This document shows, piece after piece, positions 51,627 through 59,914 of a DNA stretch of 64,000 nucleotides. The notes under the pieces are model-generated. The model made no database searches and was not told the DNA's origin. It saw only the letters and a list, made by a program, of their open reading frames with translations. A program made the translations under genes and the position numbers. The DNA is from Kitasatospora viridis. GTDB lineage: Bacteria > Actinomycetota > Actinomycetes > Streptomycetales > Streptomycetaceae. Within the stretch, counting starts at the first letter, position 1. Every line of letters starts with the position of its first letter. The stretch covers positions 5,361,001 through 5,425,000 of the forward strand of contig NZ_VIWT01000001.1 in the NCBI RefSeq assembly GCF_007829815.1, in the 5' to 3' direction.

Positions 51627-52658
51627 ATGAGACCTGTGGAGCTGATCGAGATCGACACCCTGCAGCCGGGCGACTCGCCCCGGTTCCGCGAGGTGGACGA
51701 GGAGCACGTGCGGCGGCTGGCCGAGTCCGAGGCGGACTTACCGCCGATCCTGGTGCACCGGTCGAGCATGCGGGTGATCGACGGCGCGCACCGGCTGAGC
51801 GCCGCCCGGCGCAAGGGCGAACGCACCATCGCCGCCGAGTTCTTCGACGGCACCGACGCGGCCGCCTACATCCTCGGCGTGCAGGCCAACGTGGCGCACG
51901 GGCTGCCGCTCTCGCTGGCCGAACGGAAGGCGGCGGCCAGGCGGATCGTCGAGCTGCGGCCCGAGCTGGCCGACCGGGCGGTGGCCCGCACCTGCGGACT
52001 GGCCGCCAGCACGGTCGGCGGCATCCGCCGGGAGGTGGTGGGCGAGGGCGCCCGTGCCGCCGCCCGGGTCGGGCAGGACGGGCGGCTGCGGCCGGTGGAC
52101 GGCGGCGAGGGGCGGCGGCGGGCCGTCGCGGTGATCCGGGCCAGCCCCGACGCCTCGCTGCGCGAGATCGCCCAGGCGGCCGGGGTCTCGCTGGGCACCG
52201 CGCACGACATCCGGGCCCGGCTCGACCGCGGCGAGGACCCGCTGCGCGGCGCGGCGACGCCGGTGGTCCCGCCGGCCGGGCAGTCCGCCGCGCCGGCCAT
52301 CGCGCCGTCGGGGGTGTCGGGGGTGTCGCCGGTGGTGGCCCGCGCGGTCGCGGCGGTGCCGCGGATCGGGGCGGGCCCCGGGCCCCGGCCGGCCCGGGCC
52401 GCCCGGCCCGCCAAGGCCGAGCCGTTCGCCGGGCTGGAGAGCCTGCGGCGCGACCCCTCGCTGCGCTTCACCGACCACGGGCGGGCGCTGCTGGTCTGGC
52501 TGCACCGGCGGCTGGTGGTGGTCGGCGAGGCCGACCGCGAGCTGGACCAGATCCCGGCGCACCTGCTGCCGGTGGTGGCCGAGTTGGCGCAGGAGTGTGC
52601 GGACAGCTGGCACCGCCTGTCGGTCGAGCTCCAGTGCCGGGCCCGGCAGACCGGCTGA
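51627..52658 (+). CDS. StrR/NovG-like ParB-domain transcriptional regulator
   Basis: A 343-residue protein. The N-terminal ParB/sulfiredoxin-like domain shows ELIEIDTLQPGDSPR, EEHVRRLAE, LPPILVHRSSMRVIDGAHRLSAAR and FFDGTDAAAYI. These are the hallmarks of StrR, NovG and related pathway-specific activators rather than of chromosomal ParB. Two helix-turn-helix-like segments follow (VARTCGLAASTVGGIRRE and LREIAQAAGVSLGTAHDIRARL), then a Pro/Ala linker and an end domain (LRFTDHGRALLVWLHRRL). StrR proteins bind GTTCGA-type inverted repeats, and one lies at 49529-49557. It probably controls the lysA/ATP-grasp-fragment/MFS locus. Confidence 0.82.
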   Translation: MRPVELIEIDTLQPGDSPRFREVDEEHVRRLAESEADLPPILVHRSSMRVIDGAHRLSAARRKGERTIAAEFFDGTDAAAYILGVQANVAHGLPLSLAERKAAARRIVELRPELADRAVARTCGLAASTVGGIRREVVGEGARAAARVGQDGRLRPVDGGEGRRRAVAVIRASPDASLREIAQAAGVSLGTAHDIRARLDRGEDPLRGAATPVVPPAGQSAAPAIAPSGVSGVSPVVARAVAAVPRIGAGPGPRPARAARPAKAEPFAGLESLRRDPSLRFTDHGRALLVWLHRRLVVVGEADRELDQIPAHLLPVVAELAQECADSWHRLSVELQCRARQTG

Positions 52659-52692
52659 GTCAGCTGAGCCGGCGGGCGCGGCGGGCCGCCGT

Positions 52693-54033
52693 TCAGTCCT
52701 GCCGCGCGGCGTGGGCGGCGAGCACCGCGAGGTAGCAGCGGTGCACGTCCGCCCGGTCGGCCGGTTCGGCCACCGAGATGTCGCTCAGCCGGTCGATCAT
52801 CTCGGCCTGTTCGAGCAGCACGGCGCGCTGGTCGGGCGTGCCGGTGGCGTTCATGATCTCGACCAGCGCGTCCAGCTGGCGGATCAGCACCGCCGGCATC
52901 CCGGGCGCCGCCTGCCGGACCTTCTCGAACGCGCGCCGCACCAGCCGGTCGTAGCTCACCGGCCGGGCGATCACCCGGATCCGGCCCTCGGCGTCCCGGT
53001 GCACCGGATCCGGGTGCCAGCCCCGGGCGATCCGGCACAGGCCCTCGCCCAGCCAGTCGATGCAGGCCAGCGCGGTGAAGGTGTCGTTGACCGCGGTGGA
53101 CAGCGCCCGGATCGCGATCTCCACCAACTGGTCCACGGCGAAGGCGATGTCCTGGGCCAGCGTCCGGGACGGCCCGGTGACGTGCGCCCGGGCGAAGCTG
53201 CGGGCCACCGCGGGCGCCGCCTCGGGCGGCCAGACGGTGGCCAGCCGGCTGCCCTGCACCAGGAAGTGGCCGGGCCGGTGGTCCAGCCGGATCACCGCGT
53301 CCAGTTGCCGGGCCACCCGCACCAGGCTGCGGTGCCGGACGAACTGCAGGTAGCCGCTGCTCGGCGCGGTCACCGGAGCCCCGGCGATGTCCAACTGCTC
53401 GGTCAGCTCGGCCTCCGACGGTCCGCTGACCGGCCCGTCCGGCCGGTGCGGCTCGCCCGCGCCCGCCTCGATCGCGGCCGACAGGTCGGCCGCGATCGAG
53501 GCGATCACCCGGGGCAGCTGGATGGAGACGGCGATGTGGTGGATGAAGTAGATCAGCACCGCCAGGTCGGCCAGCACCAGCACCAGGCAGACGGTGATCG
53601 ACAGGTGCGGCACGAAGTCGCCGTGCGAGCCGGGCCCGATCGCGATCAGCGCCAGGATCGCGTAGACGAAGGTGGCCACGAAGCTGCCCAGGGTCAGCTG
53701 GGTGCTGCGGTCCCGGATGAAGGTGCGCAGCATCCGCGGCCCGAACTGGGTGGAGGCCAGCGTGAGGGTCACGATGGTGATCGAGAAGACCATGCTGACC
53801 ACGGTGATCAGCGCCGCCGCGATCGCGGTGAGGATCTGCCGGGCGGCGTCGGCGGTGCCGCTGATCACCCAGGACGGGAGGGTGATCGAGCCGCGGTAGG
53901 CGGCCTCGTCCAGGTCGCGGGTGAGCACGAACAGGCCGACCGCGAACGCCACGGCCACGGTCGGGATGAGCCACAGGTTGGTCCGCAGCGCCTCCCTGCG
54001 CCACGCGGACTCCAGGTGGACCCGGTTGATCAC
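52693..54033 (-). CDS. DUF2254 membrane protein
   Basis: A 446-residue protein with about four N-terminal membrane helices (LIPTVAVAFAVGLFVLT, ILTAIAAALITVVSMVFSI, LGSFVATFVYAILALIAIG, ITVCLVLVLADLAVLIYFI) and a large soluble C-terminal half (GYLQFVRHRSLVRVA, RALSTAVNDTFTALACIDWL). This is the DUF2254 family; its function is unknown. The start is GTG, with GGAAGA directly against it, so initiation may be leaderless. It ends near the StrR-like gene but on the opposite strand. Confidence 0.8.
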   Translation of the reverse strand: MINRVHLESAWRREALRTNLWLIPTVAVAFAVGLFVLTRDLDEAAYRGSITLPSWVISGTADAARQILTAIAAALITVVSMVFSITIVTLTLASTQFGPRMLRTFIRDRSTQLTLGSFVATFVYAILALIAIGPGSHGDFVPHLSITVCLVLVLADLAVLIYFIHHIAVSIQLPRVIASIAADLSAAIEAGAGEPHRPDGPVSGPSEAELTEQLDIAGAPVTAPSSGYLQFVRHRSLVRVARQLDAVIRLDHRPGHFLVQGSRLATVWPPEAAPAVARSFARAHVTGPSRTLAQDIAFAVDQLVEIAIRALSTAVNDTFTALACIDWLGEGLCRIARGWHPDPVHRDAEGRIRVIARPVSYDRLVRRAFEKVRQAAPGMPAVLIRQLDALVEIMNATGTPDQRAVLLEQAEMIDRLSDISVAEPADRADVHRCYLAVLAAHAARQD

Positions 54034-54070
54034 TCTTCCAGCGTAGGCAGCGCCGGGTGGGGCCGCCCGG

Positions 54071-54589
54071 TCAGCCGCAGTCGGCCGGGGAGCCGTGCAG
54101 CGCGGCGGCGTCCAGCGCCCGGGTCAGCCGGTTGATCCGGTCGCGCAGCTCGGTCACCTCGGCCAGGTCGAGGCCGGTGGCGCCGACCACCCGGCCGGGC
54201 AGGGCCGCGGCCCGCTCGCGCAGCGCGGCGCCGGCGGCGGTGGCGCGCACGGTGACGGAGCGTTCGTCGGCGGCGCTGCGCTCGCGGACCACCAGGCCGT
54301 TCGCCTCCAGCCGCTTGAGCAGCGGGGAGAGGGTGCCGGAGTCCAGGCGCAGGTGTTCGCCGATCCGCTTGACCGGCAGTGCGCCGTGCTCCCAGAGCAC
54401 CAGCATCACCAGGTACTGCGAGTAGGTCAGGCCGAGTTCGTCGAGCGCCTCGCGGTAGAGCGCGGTGAAGGCGCGCGAGGCGGCGTGCAGTGCGAAGCAG
54501 ATCTGGTTGTCCAGTCGCAGCCAGTCGGCCTCGGCCTGCGCGGGGGCGGGCGCGTCCTCCCGGTCCTCGGTGATGTGCTCCTCGGTCAT
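54071..54589 (-). CDS. ohrR: OhrR organic-peroxide sensing repressor (MarR family)
   Basis: A 172-residue MarR-type regulator. QICFALHAASRAFTALYRE carries the reactive sensing Cys31 of OhrR proteins, and TYSQYLVMLVLWEHGALPVKRIGEHLRLDSGTLSPLLKRLE is the winged helix. A second cysteine lies at the C-terminus (ADCG), so a disulfide form is possible. It should repress ohr and itself until organic hydroperoxides oxidise Cys31. ATG 54589 is used; the frame runs on through the operator. It diverges from ohr. Confidence 0.9.
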   Translation of the reverse strand: MTEEHITEDREDAPAPAQAEADWLRLDNQICFALHAASRAFTALYREALDELGLTYSQYLVMLVLWEHGALPVKRIGEHLRLDSGTLSPLLKRLEANGLVVRERSAADERSVTVRATAAGAALRERAAALPGRVVGATGLDLAEVTELRDRINRLTRALDAAALHGSPADCG

Positions 54590-54606
54590 GGCCCGAGCGT
54601 ACCATT

Positions 54607-54637
54607 TAGTTGTGCACAACAGAATTGTGTGCAACTA
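54607..54637. promoter_or_regulatory. OhrR operator between ohrR and ohr
   Basis: TAGTTGTGCACAA (54607-54619) and TTGTGTGCAACTA (54625-54637) form a large imperfect inverted repeat. The first arm contains the perfect palindrome TTGTGCACAA (54610-54619). Placed in the 91-bp divergent gap, it fits a double OhrR site covering both promoters. Confidence 0.75.
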
Positions 54638-54680
54638 TCGATCCCGTACCGAGACCGCACCGACAGAAGGACGGTTCGTC

Positions 54681-55094
<414 letters not shown>

Positions 55095-55116
55095 TGCGCC
55101 GCTGACCGCGCACCGT

Positions 55117-55155
55117 GCAGTGGCCCCCGCCGTCCCGGACGGCGGGGGCCACTGC
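55117..55155 (+). terminator. Terminator after ohr
   Basis: An almost perfect hairpin, arms 55117-55135 and 55137-55155 (about 17 usable base pairs), 22 bp past the ohr stop. Confidence 0.85.
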
Positions 55156-55230
55156 GCGTGGCACCCGGGCGAGTTGTCCGCTTTGTGACACTGTCGTGCC
55201 AATTGATCTTCGAGAGAGGACGGCGCGCGG

Positions 55231-56994
55231 ATGTACTACAGCAGCGGCAACTACGAGGCCTTCGCCCGGCCGCGCAAGCCGCGGGGAGTGGAGCGCAAGA
55301 CCGCCTGGTTCGTCGGCGCCGGCCTCGCCTCGCTCGCCGGCGCCGCCTTCCTGATCCGGGACGCCCAGCTGCCGGGGGAGCGGATCACCGTGCTGGAGCG
55401 GCTGGAACTGCCCGGCGGCGCGCTGGACGGGATCAAGGAGCCCGAGCGCGGCTTCGTGGTCCGCGGCGGGCGCGAGATGGAGAACCACTTCGAGTGCCTG
55501 TGGGACCTGTTCCGCTCGATCCCCTCGCTGGAGGTCGACGGCGCCAGCGTGCTCGACGAGTTCTACTGGCTCAACAAGGACGACCCGAACTCCTCGCTCC
55601 AGCGGGTCACCGAGCGGCAGGGCCAGGACGCCCGCACCGACGGCCTGTTCACCCTCGGCCCGGCCGCGCAGAAGGACGTCCTCAAGGTCTTCCTGGCCAC
55701 CCGGGAGGAGATGGAGGGCCGGCGGATCGACGAGGTCTTCGGCGCGGAGTTCCTGGCGAGCAACTTCTGGCTCTACTGGCGGACCATGTTCGCCTTCGAG
55801 GAGTGGCACAGCGCCCTGGAGATGAAGCTCTACCTGCACCGCTTCATCCACCACATCGGCGGCCTGCCCGACTTCTCCGCACTGAAGTTCACCAAGTACA
55901 ACCAGTACGAGTCGCTGGTCCTGCCGCTCTACAAGTGGCTGCTGGAGCAGGGCGTGCAGTTCCGGTTCGGCACCGAGGTGACCGACGCGGACTTCGAGCT
56001 CACCGCCGGCCGCCGCCAGGCCACCCGGCTGCACTGGCGCGCGGACGGCGAACCCGGCGGCGTGGACCTCGGGCCCGACGACCTGCTCTTCCTGACCATC
56101 GGCTCGCTCACCGAGAACTCCCGCAACGGCGACCACCACACCCCGGCCGTGCTGGACGAGGGCCCGGCGCCGGCCTGGGACCTGTGGCGCCGGATCGCCG
56201 CCAAGGACCCGGCGTTCGGCCGCCCCGACGTCTTCGGCTCCGACATCGCGCACACCAAGTGGGAGTCGGCCACCGTCACCACGCTCGACCCGCGGATCCC
56301 CGAGCACATCCAACGGGTCTGCAAGCGCGACCCGTTCAGCGGCCGGGTGGTCACCGGCGGGATCGTCACGGTGCGCGACTCCGGCTGGCTGCTGAGCTGG
56401 ACGGTCAACCGGCAGCCGCACTTCAAGCAGCAGGCGAAGGACCAGGTCGTGGTCTGGCTCTACGGGCTCTTCACGGACCGGCCGGGCGACTTCGTGAAGA
56501 AGCCGATGCAGGAGTGCACCGGCGAGGAGATCACCCGGGAGTGGCTCTACCACCTCGGCGTGCCGGTCGAGCAGATCCCCGAACTCGCCGCCACCGGCGC
56601 CAAGTGCGTGCCGGTGATGACGCCCTACGTCACCTCGTTCTTCATGCCGCGCAAGGCCGGCGACCGGCCGGCCGTGGTGCCGCAGGGCTCGGTGAACTTC
56701 GCCTTCGTCGGCCAGTTCGCCGAGTCGAGCCGGGACTGCGTCTTCACCACCGAGTACTCGGTGCGCACCCCGATGGAGGCGGTCTACCAACTGCTCGGCG
56801 TGGAGCGCGGGGTGCCCGAGGTGTTCGGCTCCACCTACGACGTGCGGGCCCTGCTGGAGGCGCTGCACCGGCTCCGGGACGGCGAGCAACTGCGGCTGCC
56901 GATGCCGGACTTCCTGCGCCGACGGCTGCTGAAGAAGCTGGACGAGACCGAGATCGGCGAGCTGCTGGCGGAGTTCGGCCTGGTGTCGCCGTGA
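55231..56994 (+). CDS. ohyA: Oleate hydratase (myosin-cross-reactive-antigen family)
   Basis: A 587-residue FAD enzyme that adds water to the cis-9 double bond of oleic acid to form 10-hydroxystearate. The N-terminal YYSSGNYEAFARPRKP and AWFVGAGLASLAGAAFLIRD blocks (dinucleotide fold) are typical, as are FVVRGGREMENHFECLWDLF and KFTKYNQYESLVLPLYKWL. The family detoxifies unsaturated fatty acids. Its position after ohr may be functional, since both deal with membrane-lipid stress, but the terminator between them shows separate transcription. GAGAGAGGA lies upstream of the ATG. Confidence 0.93.
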   Translation: MYYSSGNYEAFARPRKPRGVERKTAWFVGAGLASLAGAAFLIRDAQLPGERITVLERLELPGGALDGIKEPERGFVVRGGREMENHFECLWDLFRSIPSLEVDGASVLDEFYWLNKDDPNSSLQRVTERQGQDARTDGLFTLGPAAQKDVLKVFLATREEMEGRRIDEVFGAEFLASNFWLYWRTMFAFEEWHSALEMKLYLHRFIHHIGGLPDFSALKFTKYNQYESLVLPLYKWLLEQGVQFRFGTEVTDADFELTAGRRQATRLHWRADGEPGGVDLGPDDLLFLTIGSLTENSRNGDHHTPAVLDEGPAPAWDLWRRIAAKDPAFGRPDVFGSDIAHTKWESATVTTLDPRIPEHIQRVCKRDPFSGRVVTGGIVTVRDSGWLLSWTVNRQPHFKQQAKDQVVVWLYGLFTDRPGDFVKKPMQECTGEEITREWLYHLGVPVEQIPELAATGAKCVPVMTPYVTSFFMPRKAGDRPAVVPQGSVNFAFVGQFAESSRDCVFTTEYSVRTPMEAVYQLLGVERGVPEVFGSTYDVRALLEALHRLRDGEQLRLPMPDFLRRRLLKKLDETEIGELLAEFGLVSP

Positions 56995-57110
56995 GCCGGG
57001 GAGCCCGGGAGCCGGTGAGCGGGCGTGCGCCGTTGCGTGCGCCCTGCGGGTCGCCACCCCGTGTTCGGATCGTTGCCGCCGGTGCGGTGCCGCCCGGAAT
57101 CCGGTGCAAG

Positions 57111-57129
57111 TAAGGTAAGGCTCTGTTTT
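57111..57129 (+). promoter_or_regulatory. Iron-box-like half site upstream of the iron permease gene
   Basis: TAAGGTAAGGCT at 57111-57122 matches 10 of the first 12 positions of the actinobacterial IdeR/DmdR box (TTAGGTTAGGCTAACCTAA). The right half (57123-57129) is degenerate. It lies 65 bp before the start codon. Confidence 0.55.
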
Positions 57130-57193
57130 CCGCGCTGCGGTCCGGGTGATCCCCGCGGCAGCCCCGGTCCGGCGGTTGGTGATGGAGGTCGTG

Positions 57194-58789
57194 GTGTCCG
57201 CTGAGATACCGCAGCGAGCGGGAGCGGCGGCGACGCCCGCGCGCCCGGTGGCGCTGCCCGGGTGGCTGAGGTGGCGCGGCTCGGGCCCGCTGCTGCCGCT
57301 GCTGGCGGTCGCGGTGGTGCTGGTGGTCGCCTCGCCGCTGGTGTTCCTGGCGCTCAAGGCGAGCGAGTCCGGCTGGGCCGAGGCCAGGCAGCTGCTCGGC
57401 CGCCCGCTGGTCGCCACCCTGCTGCAGCACACCGTCTCGCTGGTCGCCGCGGTCACCGCGGCCGCACTGGTGATCGGCTTCTCGGCGGCCTGGCTGGTGG
57501 AGCGCACCGACCTGCCGCTGCGGCGCACCTGGACGGTGCTGCTGACCATGCCGCTGGCGGTGCCGGAGTTCGTCCGCGGCTACTCCTGGGTCTCGCTCTT
57601 CACCGGGGTGCGCGGCTACTGGGGCGCGGTGCTGGTGATGACCACCTCGCTCTACCCCCTGGTGTTCCTGCCGGTGGCCGCGGCGCTGCGCGGCGGCGAC
57701 CCGGCGGCCGAGGAGGTCTCCCGCAGCCTGGGGCGCGGCCGGCTGGCCACCCTGTGGCGGGTCACCCTGCCGCTGACCCGCCCGGCGCTGGCCGGCGGCG
57801 CGCTGCTGGTCTCGCTCTACCTGCTGGGCGAGTACGGCGCCTTCGCGATGATGCGCTACACCACCTTCGCCACCGCGATCTTCACCGAGTACCAGCTCGG
57901 CTTCGACGCCGTCTCGGCCGCCATGCTCACCCTGGCGCTGGTCGCGCTCGCGCTGCTGCTGGTCGGCCTGGAGGGCCGGGTCGGCCGCCGCGGCCGGGTG
58001 GTGCGCGAGGGCGCCACCGGGCGGCGCGGGGTGCCGCAGCCGCTGGGCGGCTGGCGCTGGCCGGCCTTCGGCTGGCTCACCGCGGTCGTCGCGGTCGCCG
58101 TCGGGGTGCCGGTCTACGCGCTGGGCTACTGGCTGGTGGTGGGCAGTTCGACCACCCTGCCGTCCGCCTCGATCCTCGACGCCACGGGCACCACGCTCGG
58201 GTACGCGCTGAGCACCGGGGCGGTCACCACCGCCTGCGCCGTGCCGGTCGCGCTCTACTCCTGGCGGCGGGCCAGCCGGCTCTCCCGGGTGCTGGAGCGC
58301 ACCGCCTACCTCACCCGCGCGCTGCCCGGCATCGCGGTCGCGCTCGCGGTGGTCTTCTTCGCGATCCGCTACGCCCAGCCCTTCTACGAGCAGCCCGCGA
58401 TGCTGGTGGTCGGCTACGTGGTGCTGTTCTTCCCGCTGGCGCTGACCGCCGTGCGCGCAGCGCTCGCCCAGGTGCCGCCGGGCGTCGAGGAGGTCGCCCG
58501 CTCGCTGGGCACCCGGCCGCTGCTGGTGCTGTGGCGGGTCACCCTGCCGCTGATCCTGCCGGGCCTGGGCGCCGCGTTCGCCATGGTCGCGCTCACCGCC
58601 AGCACCGAGCTGACCGCCACCCTGCTGCTGCGCCCGACCGGCACCCAGACCCTGGCCACCCAGTTCTGGGTGTACACCAGCGGCCTGGCGTACGGCGCCG
58701 CCGCACCGTACGCCGCCGTGATGACGGCGCTGTCCGTCCCCCCGGTCCTGCTGCTCACCCGCCGCACCTTCGGTTCCAAGGAGATCTGA
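57194..58789 (+). CDS. Ferric-iron ABC transporter permease (FbpB/SfuB-like, fused two-domain)
   Basis: A 531-residue permease with two copies of the BPD_transp_1 fold and about 12 helices. EAA loops are visible in both halves: EEVSRSLGRGRLATLWRVTLPL and EEVARSLGTRPLLVLWRVTLPL. This double-domain layout is typical of Fe3+ importers. GTG 57194 is preferred because GGAGG lies 5 nt upstream. It is coupled to the ATPase gene (TGATG). The matching binding protein is encoded 3 kb away on the other strand. An iron-box-like half site precedes it. Confidence 0.88.
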   Translation: MSAEIPQRAGAAATPARPVALPGWLRWRGSGPLLPLLAVAVVLVVASPLVFLALKASESGWAEARQLLGRPLVATLLQHTVSLVAAVTAAALVIGFSAAWLVERTDLPLRRTWTVLLTMPLAVPEFVRGYSWVSLFTGVRGYWGAVLVMTTSLYPLVFLPVAAALRGGDPAAEEVSRSLGRGRLATLWRVTLPLTRPALAGGALLVSLYLLGEYGAFAMMRYTTFATAIFTEYQLGFDAVSAAMLTLALVALALLLVGLEGRVGRRGRVVREGATGRRGVPQPLGGWRWPAFGWLTAVVAVAVGVPVYALGYWLVVGSSTTLPSASILDATGTTLGYALSTGAVTTACAVPVALYSWRRASRLSRVLERTAYLTRALPGIAVALAVVFFAIRYAQPFYEQPAMLVVGYVVLFFPLALTAVRAALAQVPPGVEEVARSLGTRPLLVLWRVTLPLILPGLGAAFAMVALTASTELTATLLLRPTGTQTLATQFWVYTSGLAYGAAAPYAAVMTALSVPPVLLLTRRTFGSKEI

Positions 58790-59862
58790 TGACTGGTCTT
58801 TCGATCACCGGACTTCGGGCCGAGCACGGCCGCAACGAGGTGCTGACCGGCCTGGACCTGGTCGTCGAGGACGGGGCGCTGGCCTGCGTGCTCGGCCCGT
58901 CCGGCTGCGGCAAGAGCACCCTGCTGCGGGTCATCGCCGGCTTCCACCGGCCCACCGCGGGAGCGGTGGAGCTGCGCGGCCGCACCCTGGCCGACCAGCG
59001 CACCTGGGTGCCGGCCGAGCGCCGCCGGATCGGCTACATGCCGCAGGACGGCGCGCTCTTCCCGCACCTGACCATCGCCGGGAACATCGGCTTCGGCCTG
59101 CCCCGGGCCGCCCGCCGCGGGCGGGTCGCCGAACTGCTGGAGCTGGTCGGCCTGGCCGGCCTGGGCGAGCGCCACCCGCACCAGCTCTCCGGCGGCCAGC
59201 AGCAGCGCGTGGCGCTCGCCCGAGCGCTCGCCCCCGCGCCGGAACTGCTGCTGCTGGACGAGCCGTTCGCCGCCCTGGACGCGGCGCTGCGGGCCGACCT
59301 GCGGGCCGAGGTCGCCGCCACCCTGCGGGCCGCCGGCGCGACCGCGATCCTGGTCACCCACGACCAGGACGAGGCGCTCTCCTTCGCCGACCTGATCGCC
59401 GTGGTCCGCGGCGGCCGGATCGCCCAGACCGGCACTCCGGACGAGCTCTACCACCGCCCGGCCGACCCCGAGGTCGCCCGCACCCTCGGCGAGGCGAACC
59501 TGGTCGCGGCCGAACTCGACGGCGAGACGGGCCGGACCGCCTTCGGCCCGTTGCCGCTGACCGCGGCCGGCACCGGCTCCGCGCAGGTGCTGCTGCGCCC
59601 CGGCCAGCTGCGGCTGGACGAGGCGGGGGCGGTCGCGGCGCGGGTGCTGCGCAGTCACTTCCGCGGCCACGACCACCGGGTGGAGCTGTCCCCGGAGCCG
59701 GGCCGCGGCCTGCCCGAGCGGCTGATCGCCTACACCGACACGGCCCCGCCGCCGGCCGGCAGCCCGGTCCGGCTGGCCGCCACCGGCCCGGCGCACGCGG
59801 TCGGCGGCGGGGGAGCGGGGGCGGCCAGCCGGCTGGCGGACGCCGGCGCGTCGGTCGGCTAG
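58789..59862 (+). CDS. Ferric-iron ABC transporter ATPase (FbpC-like)
   Basis: A 357-residue ATPase. Walker A is LGPSGCGKST, the Q-loop is IGYMPQDGALFPHLT, the signature is HQLSGGQQQRVALARAL, Walker B is LLLLDEPFAALD and the H-loop is VTHDQDEAL. The C-terminal TOBE-like domain (ANLVAAELDGETG...VLLRPGQLRL) fits the FbpC/PotA group. It is coupled to the permease by a TGATG overlap. The last 25 residues are a Gly/Ala-rich tail. Confidence 0.9.
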   Translation: MTGLSITGLRAEHGRNEVLTGLDLVVEDGALACVLGPSGCGKSTLLRVIAGFHRPTAGAVELRGRTLADQRTWVPAERRRIGYMPQDGALFPHLTIAGNIGFGLPRAARRGRVAELLELVGLAGLGERHPHQLSGGQQQRVALARALAPAPELLLLDEPFAALDAALRADLRAEVAATLRAAGATAILVTHDQDEALSFADLIAVVRGGRIAQTGTPDELYHRPADPEVARTLGEANLVAAELDGETGRTAFGPLPLTAAGTGSAQVLLRPGQLRLDEAGAVAARVLRSHFRGHDHRVELSPEPGRGLPERLIAYTDTAPPPAGSPVRLAATGPAHAVGGGGAGAASRLADAGASVG

Positions 59863-59869
59863 AGCCTCG

Positions 59870-59914
59870 GCTGATGGCCGGTCAGCTGATGGCCGGTCAG
59901 CTGTCAGTCGGTCA
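59870..59914. repeat. 15-bp tandem repeat at the convergent 3' ends
   Basis: GCTGATGGCCGGTCA occurs twice in tandem (59870-59884, 59885-59899), with a third divergent unit (59900-59914) whose last three bases are the stop codon of the multicopper oxidase on the minus strand. Confidence 0.8.

Noticed and set aside
51627..52658. ParB-domain protein, considered as a plasmid or chromosome partition gene
   Set aside because: There is no ParA partner or parS site, and the sequence matches StrR-type regulators (PPILVHRSSMRVIDGAHRL) better than partition ParB.
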